This document shows positions 1-5,560 of a stretch of 6,634 nucleotides of DNA, piece by piece; within the stretch, counting starts at the first letter, position 1, and each line of letters starts with the position of its first letter. A program made the translations under genes and the position numbers. The notes below the pieces were generated by a model. It worked only from the letters and a program-made list of their open reading frames with translations, was not told the origin of the DNA and did no database searches. The stretch covers positions 353 through 6,986 of the forward strand of contig DFBP01000285.1 of assembly GCA_002366685.1 (NCBI GenBank), read 5' to 3'. Origin of the DNA: Rhodobacterales bacterium UBA3077 (GTDB lineage: Bacteria; Pseudomonadota; Alphaproteobacteria; Rhodobacterales; Rhodobacteraceae).

Positions 1-623
1 CCATGGCGCTCGATATGGTGGAGGTGATGGCGTCTTTAGGCTTTGAAAACTTCAGCATTGTCGGGCATGACCGCGGGGGTCGTGTAGCCCACCGCTTGGC
101 CCGTGATTTTCCGAGCAAGGTGGAAAAACTCGCCGTGCTCGATATTGCGCCCACCCTTCACATGTATGAAAACACCGATATGCGCTTTGCAAGTGCCTAT
201 TATCATTGGTTTTTTCTGATCCAGCCTACCGGGCTTCCTGAACAAATGATCGGGGCCGACCCTGCCTATTATTTGGAGACCAAGCTCGCCGCTTGGGGGC
301 GAACGGGAGATGCCATTACGCCCGAAGCCTATAAGGAGTATTTGCGCTGCTTTAGCAATCCGGCCACCATTCACGCCAGTTGCGAAGATTATCGGGCATC
401 AGCGGGTATTGATCTGGAACATGACCGGTTGGACAGCGAAAAAATCGCCATGCCCATGTTGGCCCTGTGGGGAAAATCCGGGTTTGTGGGAGGCGCCTAT
501 GATGTGCTTGCGACATGGCGCGAAGTTGCTCATGATGTTCGCGGGCAGTCCGTTCCCGGCGGCCATTATCTGCCGGAAGAGGCGCCCAATGAAACACTAG
601 GGGCCTTGCTGGCATTTTTATAG
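1..623 (+). CDS. Haloacetate (fluoroacetate) dehalogenase, alpha/beta-hydrolase fold, 5' end missing
   Basis: The reading frame is open from the window edge; the first complete codon is at base 3, and that ATG is probably internal. Counting it as residue 1, the nucleophile elbow is GHDRGGR (Asp23, with Arg24 and Arg27), the acid is Asp47 in LDIAPT, and the catalytic His188 lies in GGHYLPEEAP. In the fluoroacetate dehalogenase family the Asp attacks the carbon bearing the halogen and the two Arg bind the carboxylate; the product from fluoroacetate is glycolate. The His-Trp pair of the halide pocket is present (His68-Trp69, 45 residues after the nucleophile as I recall for the Rhodopseudomonas enzyme), and Tyr130 in CEDYR is the likely third halide ligand. 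About 85-90 N-terminal residues lie outside the window, given a family length near 300. The Asp nucleophile followed by RGGR, not HDWG, argues against an epoxide hydrolase. Cytoplasmic, with no visible operon partner downstream (212-bp gap). Confidence 0.85.
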   Translation, partial: MALDMVEVMASLGFENFSIVGHDRGGRVAHRLARDFPSKVEKLAVLDIAPTLHMYENTDMRFASAYYHWFFLIQPTGLPEQMIGADPAYYLETKLAAWGRTGDAITPEAYKEYLRCFSNPATIHASCEDYRASAGIDLEHDRLDSEKIAMPMLALWGKSGFVGGAYDVLATWREVAHDVRGQSVPGGHYLPEEAPNETLGALLAFL

Positions 624-674
624 CCGGTGAAGGAACGGAAATACCCGCAGGTTAGGCAATTTTTTGCCAATCAC

Positions 675-719
675 TTTGTTAAAAAGGTGGATGCGCTTCC
701 ATAGGTCGCCGCTAACAAA
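675..719. repeat. 7-bp inverted repeat enclosing a smaller imperfect palindrome
   Basis: TTTGTTA (675-681) is exactly complementary to TAACAAA (713-719). Between them, TGGATGCGCTTCCA (688-701) is palindromic except for one central T/T mismatch pair. The structure lies in the spacer after the dehalogenase gene. It lacks a GC-rich stem followed by a T-run, so I do not call it a terminator; a transcript end or a protein site is possible but unproven. Confidence 0.3.
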
Positions 720-746
720 ATTGTCTTCTGGATGACAGCCAATGAG

Positions 747-770
747 GAATCATTAATCATTTATTGATTC
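747..770. repeat. Inverted repeat with a GANTC site in each arm, upstream of the I78 lipoprotein gene
   Basis: GAATCA (747-752) pairs with TGATTC (765-770) around a 12-base loop. AATCATT is also repeated directly at 748-754 and 755-761. Both arms contain GANTC, the target of the CcrM cell-cycle methyltransferase of Alphaproteobacteria. The right arm ends just before the suggested -35 element. A regulatory role is inference; GANTC also occurs by chance in AT-rich DNA. Confidence 0.35.
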
Positions 771-771
771 A

Positions 772-801
772 TTGCTGACAATTTGAGTAAATATGTGTAA
801 T
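772..801 (+). promoter_or_regulatory. Possible promoter of the I78 lipoprotein gene
   Basis: TGTAAT at 796-801 matches the TATAAT box at five of six positions. Upstream are TTGCTG (772-777, 18-base spacing, poor match) and CTGACA (775-780, five of six to TTGACA but only 15 bases away). The region is AT-rich and the gene starts at 836, so a start of transcription near 808 would give a short leader. Neither -35 choice is fully convincing. Confidence 0.3.
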
Positions 802-835
802 AAACATCGGGTTACTAGTTAAACGGAGCGTTTTT

Positions 836-1147
836 ATGAGAGTTTATGCCTTTATTTCAGCCGCAATTATTGTTGCAGGATGTAATTTGCCCATGGGGCG
901 ATTCGAAATTGATCCAACCGGTTCGACCACAAGTTTTGCTGTTCCCAACGTAATTAGCGGCAATTGCGGGGCTTCCGGGTTGCAAAATCTTTTGAACCAA
1001 CCTGAAAGCGCGCTGGCGGGCGCAACTTTGCCTGAAAATACGCGGATCGTACGCCCCGGTGTGGCCTTTACCAAAGATGCTGATCGTAGCCGTTTGAACA
1101 TTGGTATTTCGGCCAACGACACAATTGTGCACGTGGCTTGCGGTTAA
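836..1147 (+). CDS. Small lipoprotein with peptidase inhibitor I78 family domain
   Basis: The 103-residue product begins with a short hydrophobic segment (residues 4-14) ending in the lipobox VAGC, with lipidated Cys16. Asn at +2 does not match the Asp inner-membrane retention signal, so the outer membrane facing the periplasm is likely. Residues 42-103 fit the I78 inhibitor family: an N-terminal Cys (Cys44) before a GLQNLLNQPES-like helix, the conserved turn with arginine and RPG (IVRPGVAFT, 71-79), the DRLN-like strand (SRLNI, 85-89), and a terminal ACG with Cys102. Cys44 and Cys102 could form the family disulfide. Known members inhibit serine proteases such as subtilisin and trypsin; the target here is unknown. 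The start is supported by GGAG at 825-828, seven bases before ATG. It appears to be a single-gene unit, with 122 bases separating it from fabA. Confidence 0.75.
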   Translation: MRVYAFISAAIIVAGCNLPMGRFEIDPTGSTTSFAVPNVISGNCGASGLQNLLNQPESALAGATLPENTRIVRPGVAFTKDADRSRLNIGISANDTIVHVACG

Positions 1148-1152
1148 TCTGG

Positions 1153-1181
1153 TTTGGCTGGGCCTGTCGGGTTCGGCCAAA
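1153..1181 (+). terminator. Weak hairpin after the I78 lipoprotein gene
   Basis: TTTGGC (1153-1158) pairs with GCCAAA (1176-1181). The stem can be continued inward with G-C and G-U pairs to about 12 pairs around a five-base loop. No T-run follows, so it is not a classic intrinsic terminator; it might only slow polymerase or protect the 3' end. Its position five bases after the stop codon is the main reason to list it. Confidence 0.3.
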
Positions 1182-1196
1182 ATACTAAGCGCGCTA

Positions 1197-1226
1197 TTGC
1201 GGAGCGGGCGGCGCCAATGTTAGAGT
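1197..1226 (+). promoter_or_regulatory. Possible promoter of the fabA-fabB-fabI operon
   Basis: TTGCGG (1197-1202) and TAGAGT (1221-1226; four of six to TATAAT) are separated by 18 bases. Transcription would begin near 1233, inside the left arm of the inverted repeat at 1228-1259, which would suit repression by a bound regulator. The match to consensus is modest. Confidence 0.3.
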
Positions 1227-1227
1227 A

Positions 1228-1259
1228 TCGGTAACACTTGTGTTTCACTATGTTACCGA
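1228..1259. promoter_or_regulatory. Perfect 9-bp inverted repeat before fabA: candidate operator or leader hairpin
   Basis: TCGGTAACA (1228-1236) is the exact reverse complement of TGTTACCGA (1251-1259), with a 14-base spacer. A second, overlapping palindrome, AACAC-TT-GTGTT (1233-1244), shares the left arm, so in RNA the two folds would exclude each other. The right arm ends 10 bases before the fabA ATG and overlaps the start of its weak ribosome site (GAAAGA, 1258-1263). It may bind a fatty-acid regulator or control translation; the regulator is not in this window. Confidence 0.5.
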
Positions 1260-1269
1260 AAGATTTCCT

Positions 1270-1776
1270 ATGAACGACCGTCCCTCGAGCATTGATTATG
1301 AAGGCTTGCTTGCTTGCGCACGTGGCGAAATGTTTGGCCTTGGCAACCCGCAGCTTCCCCTGCCGCCCATGCTGATGATGGACCGGATCACCGAAATCTC
1401 AGCCGATGGTGGCAGCAATGGCCAAGGCCATGTGGTCGCGGAGCTGGATATTAACCCTGACCTTTGGTTTTTCCCCTGCCATTTTGTTGGCAATCCGATA
1501 ATGCCTGGCTGCCTTGGCCTTGATGGCATGTGGCAGCTCACCGGTTTTAACCTTGGCTGGCGCGGGATGAAGGGCAAGGGCATGGCGATCGGCTCTGGGG
1601 ATGTGAAATTCGCTGGCATGGTTACACCCAAAACCAAGCTGGTGCGCTATGAAATAGATTTCACCCGCGTGATTGACCGCCGCCTAAAGGTGGGCCGCGC
1701 CAATGGTAAAATGTTTGCAGACGGGGAATTGTGCTACGAAGTGACTGACCTTAAGGTTGGCCTCTCGCAAGACTAA
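1270..1776 (+). CDS. fabA: 3-hydroxydecanoyl-ACP dehydratase / trans-2-decenoyl-ACP isomerase FabA
   Basis: FabA dehydrates 3-hydroxydecanoyl-ACP and isomerises trans-2- to cis-3-decenoyl-ACP, the branch point to unsaturated fatty acids, in the cytoplasm. The product is 168 residues, close to the 172 of E. coli FabA, and collinear with it: GRGE-like CARGEMFG (16-23), PQLPLPPMLMMDRI (27-40), ELDINPDLWFFPCHF (58-72) with catalytic His71, and MPGCLGLDGMWQ (78-89) with catalytic Asp85, then the C-terminal DLKVGLSQD. The isomerase-type motif and the fabB neighbour separate it from FabZ. I start it at ATG 1270, preceded by GAAAGA at 1258-1263. A GTG in frame at 1240 would add ten residues not expected in the family and lies inside the inverted repeat. 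fabB follows after 24 bases. Confidence 0.95.
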   Translation: MNDRPSSIDYEGLLACARGEMFGLGNPQLPLPPMLMMDRITEISADGGSNGQGHVVAELDINPDLWFFPCHFVGNPIMPGCLGLDGMWQLTGFNLGWRGMKGKGMAIGSGDVKFAGMVTPKTKLVRYEIDFTRVIDRRLKVGRANGKMFADGELCYEVTDLKVGLSQD

Positions 1777-1800
1777 GCCCTTAACACGGAAGGAACGCTG

Positions 1801-3030
1801 ATGCGTCGAGTTGTTGTCACAGGCCTTGGGGTGGTATCCCCGATCGGGAATAGTGCTGATGAGGTTATGGCCGCGCTTAAGGCGGGTCGCTCGGGTATTA
1901 CAGCCAATGAAGAGATGGTCGAGCGCGGGTTTCGGAGCCAAATTGCGGGCGCGCCCGATATCAATGTGGCTGAGCATATCGACAAACGTACCCTGCGCTT
2001 TATGGGGCGCGGTGCGGCTTATGCCTATATCGCCATGGGGCAGGCCATTGCGGATGCCGGGCTGGGCGAAGATGAAATCTCTAACCCCCGCACGGGATTG
2101 GTGGCTGGCTCCGGCGGGCCTTCGACTTCGTCCATGTTTGCGGCGCATCAGATCGTTCTGGAAAAGGGGTCGCCAAAGCGGATCGGGCCCTTTGCGGTGC
2201 CAAAATGTATGTCTTCAACGGTGTCGGCTAACCTTTCGACGGCTTATAAGATCAAAGGCATCAATTATTCGATCACTTCAGCCTGTTCGACCAGCCTGCA
2301 CTGCATTGGAAACGCCGCCGAGCAGATTATGATGGGCAAGCAGGATGTGATGTTTGCCGGTGGTGGCGAAGAACTGGACTGGACGCTCTCTTGCCTGTTT
2401 GACGCAATGGGTGCGATGAGCAGCAAGTATAACGCGACCCCTGATAAAGCGAGCCGTGCTTTTGATGCCGGCCGAGATGGTTTTGTGATTGCCGGCGGGG
2501 GTGGCATGCTGGTGCTCGAAGAACTGGAGCACGCCAAAGTCCGCGGTGCTAAAATCTATGCCGAAGTCACCGGCTATGCCGCCACTTCTGATGGCCATGA
2601 CATGGTAGCCCCTTCGGGTGAAGGCGGCGAGCGCGCCATGCGACTGGCGCTCGAGAGCCTGCCAGAAGGCCGAAAAGTTGGCTATATAAATGCGCATGGG
2701 ACAAGCACACCTGTGGGCGATGTTGGTGAGGTTGAAGCGGTGCGCCGCGTGTTTGGCCAAGGCAGCACGCCGCCAATCAGTTCGACAAAATCCATGACGG
2801 GTCACTCGCAGGGGGCAACCGGAGCCCTGGAAGCCATTTTTTGCCTGCTGATGTTGGAGCATGATTTCATTGCGCCATCCATCAATGTGGAAACGCTGGA
2901 TCCGGCGCTGGACCCCGCTGAAATTGCAACCGATCTGGTCGAAAACGCTGGCTTGGAAACCGTAATGACCAATAGCTTTGGCTTTGGCGGCACCAACGGC
3001 TCGATGCTGTTGAGCAAATTTGTGGAGTAA
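1801..3030 (+). CDS. fabB: Beta-ketoacyl-ACP synthase I FabB
   Basis: This condensing enzyme elongates acyl-ACP with malonyl-ACP; FabB specifically extends the cis-3-decenoyl product of FabA. The 409 residues cover the complete thiolase-fold protein (E. coli FabB has 406). Cys162 in SACSTSLHCIGNA is the acyl-carrying nucleophile; His299 in NAHGTSTPVGD and His335 in MTGHSQGATG complete the Cys-His-His triad of decarboxylating KAS enzymes, with Lys330 (STKSMTGH) also conserved. The glycine-rich end NSFGFGGTNG (391-400) is intact. The stretch DAMGAMSSKYN-TPDKASRAFDA-RDGFVIAGGGG is typical of FabB and not of FabF. A strong ribosome site GGAAGGA (1788-1794) lies six bases before ATG. The gene sits between fabA and fabI and its stop codon touches fabI, indicating one operon. 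Confidence 0.95.
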   Translation: MRRVVVTGLGVVSPIGNSADEVMAALKAGRSGITANEEMVERGFRSQIAGAPDINVAEHIDKRTLRFMGRGAAYAYIAMGQAIADAGLGEDEISNPRTGLVAGSGGPSTSSMFAAHQIVLEKGSPKRIGPFAVPKCMSSTVSANLSTAYKIKGINYSITSACSTSLHCIGNAAEQIMMGKQDVMFAGGGEELDWTLSCLFDAMGAMSSKYNATPDKASRAFDAGRDGFVIAGGGGMLVLEELEHAKVRGAKIYAEVTGYAATSDGHDMVAPSGEGGERAMRLALESLPEGRKVGYINAHGTSTPVGDVGEVEAVRRVFGQGSTPPISSTKSMTGHSQGATGALEAIFCLLMLEHDFIAPSINVETLDPALDPAEIATDLVENAGLETVMTNSFGFGGTNGSMLLSKFVE

Positions 3031-3035
3031 TGGGT

Positions 3036-3824
3036 ATGGCTGATTTGATGAAGGGGAAGCGCGGGCTGGTAATGGGCGTAGCCAATAATCGCTCAATCGC
3101 TTGGGGCATTGCGCAGGCACTTGCTAATGAAGGGGCCGAGTTGGCATTTACCTATCAAGGCGAGGCTTTTGGCAAAAGGGTGCGCCCGCTGGCAGAAAGC
3201 CTTGGTTCCAAACTGGTGCTCGATGCGGACGTTCAGAGTGAAGAGTCTCTGGATGCCGTATTTGCTGCGATCAAAGAAGAGTGGGGCGAGCTGGATTTTC
3301 TGGTTCACGCCATTGCCTATTCCGACAAGGAAGAGCTGAGTGGTCGCTTTATCGGCACAAGCCGCGCGAATTTTCTGAATTCGATGGATATTTCCTGCTT
3401 TAGCCTGATTGACGTTTCCCGTCGCGCAGCAAAGCTGATGAAAAAAGGTGGCTCAATCATCACGCTGACCTATTTTGGCTCCCAGCGGGTCATACCAAAC
3501 TACAATGTGATGGGTGTCGCCAAAGCGGCACTGGAAAGCACGGTGCGCTATTTGGCCAGTGACCTCGGGCCTGACGGCATACGGGTCAACGCGGTGAGCC
3601 CCGGCCCGATGAAAACACTAGCCGGTGCCGCTATTGGCGGGGCGCGCAAGGTTTACCGCCACACCGAGGAAAACGCCCCGCTGCGCACAAATGCGACGCT
3701 GGAAAGCGTGGGCGGCACAGCGATGTTCCTCATGAGCGATTACGGCGCACATACTACCGGTGAAATTATATTTGTTGATGGCGGATATCACGCGCTCGGT
3801 ATGGCGCAGGCAGAGAACCTGTAA
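3036..3824 (+). CDS. fabI: Enoyl-ACP reductase FabI (NADH-dependent)
   Basis: FabI reduces trans-2-enoyl-ACP, the last step of each elongation cycle. It is a short-chain dehydrogenase fold protein of 262 residues, the same length as E. coli FabI. Seen: the cofactor segment GVANNRSIAWGIA (14-26), DADV (63-66), VHAIAYSDK (90-98), and the FabI-specific catalytic pair Tyr156-x6-Lys163 in NYNVMGVAK, with Tyr146 in TLTYFGS, then SPGPMKTLAG and VDGGYH. I choose ATG 3036 because GGAG (3024-3027) is eight bases upstream; this also gives E. coli-equivalent numbering for Tyr146, Tyr156 and Lys163. ATG 3030 overlaps the fabB stop (TAATG), but its spacing to GGAG is only two bases; it would add two residues. 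Two positions linked to triclosan response in E. coli differ (Ala94 for Gly93, Ala203 for Phe203). No terminator is visible in the 19-bp gap to the convergent gene. Confidence 0.93.
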   Translation: MADLMKGKRGLVMGVANNRSIAWGIAQALANEGAELAFTYQGEAFGKRVRPLAESLGSKLVLDADVQSEESLDAVFAAIKEEWGELDFLVHAIAYSDKEELSGRFIGTSRANFLNSMDISCFSLIDVSRRAAKLMKKGGSIITLTYFGSQRVIPNYNVMGVAKAALESTVRYLASDLGPDGIRVNAVSPGPMKTLAGAAIGGARKVYRHTEENAPLRTNATLESVGGTAMFLMSDYGAHTTGEIIFVDGGYHALGMAQAENL

Positions 3825-3843
3825 AAGCAGGGCCGCCGCCGCC

Positions 3844-4686
3844 TTATCCGTTTCTTGGCAACACAAGAACCTGACCGACTTGCAGCAAGTTTGGTGACCT
3901 CAGAGTGTTGCGGTTCAAATCGTAAATTTCGTTGAACCGCAGCCGGTCCCGGAAAAGCGCATAAGCGATTTGGGCAAGGGAATCGCCTTGCCTAATTTCT
4001 ATAACCCATTCCTCGCCAGTGACTTCAATGCGTGAGAGAATAGTCTGGGTTGCGGCATCTGCATTATTGGGAATAACGGGCCCTTGCAGCGTATTTTCAA
4101 CATAACCTGGCAACACAGTAGCCGAAAGCTGCAAGCTCTCCGGCTGGGGTTGAGCTGGCGTTGCATTGAACGCTACAGCTTTTATACCTTCCAGATCTTC
4201 AGCCATGACTGCCGCCACATCAACTGTTTTGGGTTGGGATTGCAAATAAAAGGCTTCTACAGAATTGAGGAGCTGAAGCGATTCGAATTTGCCATCACTT
4301 CCGTTGAGAGCTGTGGGCAGGTCGCCTCTACGGTTTTCCGCAACATAGTCTTTGAAAAAATCTGCAGTTTGCGTTGTGTTGTAGCCGCAACGGGTTCCGG
4401 CATCGATGAGACGCGCAACTTTTTGGCGTAGGTGGTCAATAGTTTCATCTTGATCGGGGGTGCCGCTATCAAGTTCATAGATAGCTGCAAGAGCTTGCGC
4501 AGAGTAGTGGGTAAGCCGACGAACATCGGTTTCAGACAACGCTGGATCTACGACCTGTGTATCTTCACCGCTGGATGACACAATCGTCCAGACGCTACCG
4601 CCGTTTTGCGACGCGTCTTGCGCGACTGTGGCTAGGGGAAACAAAAATGCGGCAGCGGAAATTATTCCAATTCTTGAAATGGACAA
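3844..4686 (-). CDS. Exported protein with C-terminal LysM domain, TTG start
   Basis: The 280-residue product has an N-terminal signal peptide (hydrophobic 6-22, likely cleavage near Ala22 in ATVAQD), so it is probably periplasmic. Residues about 227-277 form a LysM peptidoglycan-binding domain: WVIEIRQGDSLAQIAYALF, then NEIYDLNRN, then a hydrophobic VGQVLVLP ending. Residues 50-200 are mostly helical with Cys100 and match no family I recognise; 175-210 is rich in Pro, Gln and Asn, like a linker. The start must be TTG (4684-4686): an in-frame stop lies 18 bases upstream, AAAGAAGGA (4695-4703) gives a strong ribosome site with eight-base spacing, and the first in-frame ATG is beyond codon 150. 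It converges on fabI and diverges from the haloacid dehalogenase gene. A cell-wall role is inferred from LysM alone. Confidence 0.75.
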   Translation of the reverse strand: MSISRIGIISAAAFLFPLATVAQDASQNGGSVWTIVSSSGEDTQVVDPALSETDVRRLTHYSAQALAAIYELDSGTPDQDETIDHLRQKVARLIDAGTRCGYNTTQTADFFKDYVAENRRGDLPTALNGSDGKFESLQLLNSVEAFYLQSQPKTVDVAAVMAEDLEGIKAVAFNATPAQPQPESLQLSATVLPGYVENTLQGPVIPNNADAATQTILSRIEVTGEEWVIEIRQGDSLAQIAYALFRDRLRFNEIYDLNRNTLRSPNLLQVGQVLVLPRNG

Positions 4687-4733
4687 GCTATCAATCCTTC
4701 TTTAAAATCATTAGGCAAATGGTTACCAAACCG

Positions 4734-4762
4734 CTTTGAGACATTTTTGCTGTTCGTGTCAA
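4734..4762 (-). promoter_or_regulatory. Possible promoter of the LysM protein gene
   Basis: Reading the minus strand, a perfect TTGACA lies at 4762-4757. Seventeen bases further, TCAAAG (4739-4734) is a poor -10 match (three of six). The perfect -35 box at a sensible distance from the TTG start at 4686 is the only real support. Confidence 0.3.
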
Positions 4763-4763
4763 T

Positions 4764-4777
4764 TTGGCTCCAGCCAA
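4764..4777. repeat. Short perfect inverted repeat in the divergent promoter region
   Basis: TTGGCT (4764-4769) and AGCCAA (4772-4777) are exact reverse complements around two bases. The repeat lies between the two divergent start codons, next to the suggested promoters on both strands, so it could be a site for a shared regulator. With six-base arms, chance is a serious alternative. Confidence 0.3.
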
Positions 4778-4778
4778 T

Positions 4779-4807
4779 TTAGCGACAATTTTGGCGATAT
4801 ATATATT
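4779..4807 (+). promoter_or_regulatory. Possible promoter of the haloacid dehalogenase operon
   Basis: TATATT (4802-4807) matches the -10 box at five of six positions within an alternating AT run, and TTAGCG (4779-4784) is a weak -35 at 17 bases. Transcription from here would give a leader of roughly 60 bases before ATG 4874. Confidence 0.3.
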
Positions 4808-4873
4808 TGCGGAATTGTGAAGGCTCGCCAGAGCGCCTTAGAGTTGAAATGCATATCTATTTAGGAGAATGCG

Positions 4874-5560
4874 ATGCCCGTAACGACCTGCATTTTTGAT
4901 GCTTACGGCACGTTGTTCGACGTGGCCGCCGCCGCACGAATTGCGGCCAAAGAACCGGGGCGGGAGGAATTTGCCGCCAAATGGCCGCAAATTGCCGCTG
5001 ATTGGCGGAGCAAACAACTGCAATATACCTGGCTTAGGGCCGTGTCGGATACGCACATAGATTTCTGGAAAGTAACCCAGCACGGGCTGGATTATGCGCT
5101 AGAAGCCGCAGGTCTGAGCAGCCCTGAACTGCGCGAACGTTTGCTGTCTCTTTACTGGGAACTGTCGGCTTTTCCAGAAGTTCCAGCAATGTTGGCAGAG
5201 CTCAAAGCCGCAGGGCTTAGCACGGGAATCCTCTCCAATGGGTCTCCCGAAATGTTGAATGGCGCGGTAGAGTCAGCCGGGATCGGCGAGTTGCTTGATG
5301 CTGTTTTGAGCGTCGAGTCCATTGGCGTATTCAAGCCGCACGCTTCTGTTTACGCGATGGTCGAAGACCGTTTTGGCACCACGCCCGAGCAGGTGCTGTT
5401 TGTTTCGTCGAATGGCTGGGATGCTAGTTACGCAAGCCGCCACGGCTTTCAAACCGTTTGGGTAAACCGAGCGGGCGAACCGATGGACCGCCTCCCGTCC
5501 GACCCGCAATTCACCATGAGTGACCTAACCGGCATTCCCGAACTGGCGCGCACCCTATGA
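4874..5560 (+). CDS. (S)-2-haloacid dehalogenase, type II (HAD superfamily)
   Basis: The 228-residue length fits type II 2-haloacid dehalogenases, which hydrolyse L-2-haloacids to D-2-hydroxyacids in the cytoplasm with inversion. The HAD motifs are complete: FDAYGTLFD with nucleophile Asp9 and Thr13; Arg45 in WRSKQLQYTW, the halide/carboxylate-binding arginine; LSNGSP with Ser121 and Asn122; FKPHASVY with Lys154 and Tyr160; and FVSSNGWDA with Ser178, Asn180 and Asp183. The YGTLFD motif plus SSNxWD are hallmarks of the dehalogenase subgroup as opposed to generic HAD phosphatases. AGGAG (4863-4867) is six bases before ATG; another ATG at 4869 is out of frame. The stop codon overlaps the next start (ATGA, 5557-5560), so the two genes are translationally coupled. 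The natural substrate is not shown by the sequence. Confidence 0.9.
   Translation: MPVTTCIFDAYGTLFDVAAAARIAAKEPGREEFAAKWPQIAADWRSKQLQYTWLRAVSDTHIDFWKVTQHGLDYALEAAGLSSPELRERLLSLYWELSAFPEVPAMLAELKAAGLSTGILSNGSPEMLNGAVESAGIGELLDAVLSVESIGVFKPHASVYAMVEDRFGTTPEQVLFVSSNGWDASYASRHGFQTVWVNRAGEPMDRLPSDPQFTMSDLTGIPELARTL

Noticed and set aside
655..668. GGCAA/TTGCC hairpin with a T-rich loop after the dehalogenase gene
   Set aside because: The stem is only five pairs and the T-run is in the loop, not after the stem, so it is not a credible terminator.
1240..1269. Upstream GTG start for fabA adding ten residues
   Set aside because: The extension is not typical of FabA, overlaps the inverted repeat, and ATG 1270 restores the usual family N-terminus.
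1684..2148. Minus-strand open frame across the fabA-fabB junction
   Set aside because: It runs antisense to two certain genes and its product has no recognisable motif.
2278..3120. Long minus-strand open frame (280 codons) opposite fabB
   Set aside because: It is the antisense shadow of a clearly conserved gene, with no domain signature and no ribosome site that I can see.
3825..3843. GCC-repeat stretch between the convergent fabI and LysM genes as a bidirectional terminator
   Set aside because: The 19 bases contain simple GCC repetition but no self-complementary stem with a T-run on either strand.
4720..4728. TGGTTACCA palindrome and near match (seven of eight) to a CtrA half-site upstream of the LysM gene
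   Set aside because: A single half-site with one mismatch and no TTAA partner at the right distance is expected by chance in AT-rich DNA.
4821..4840. Small bulged hairpin in the leader of the haloacid dehalogenase gene as a riboswitch
   Set aside because: It is about seven pairs with a bulge and resembles no known riboswitch; there is no alternative terminator or ribosome-site fold.
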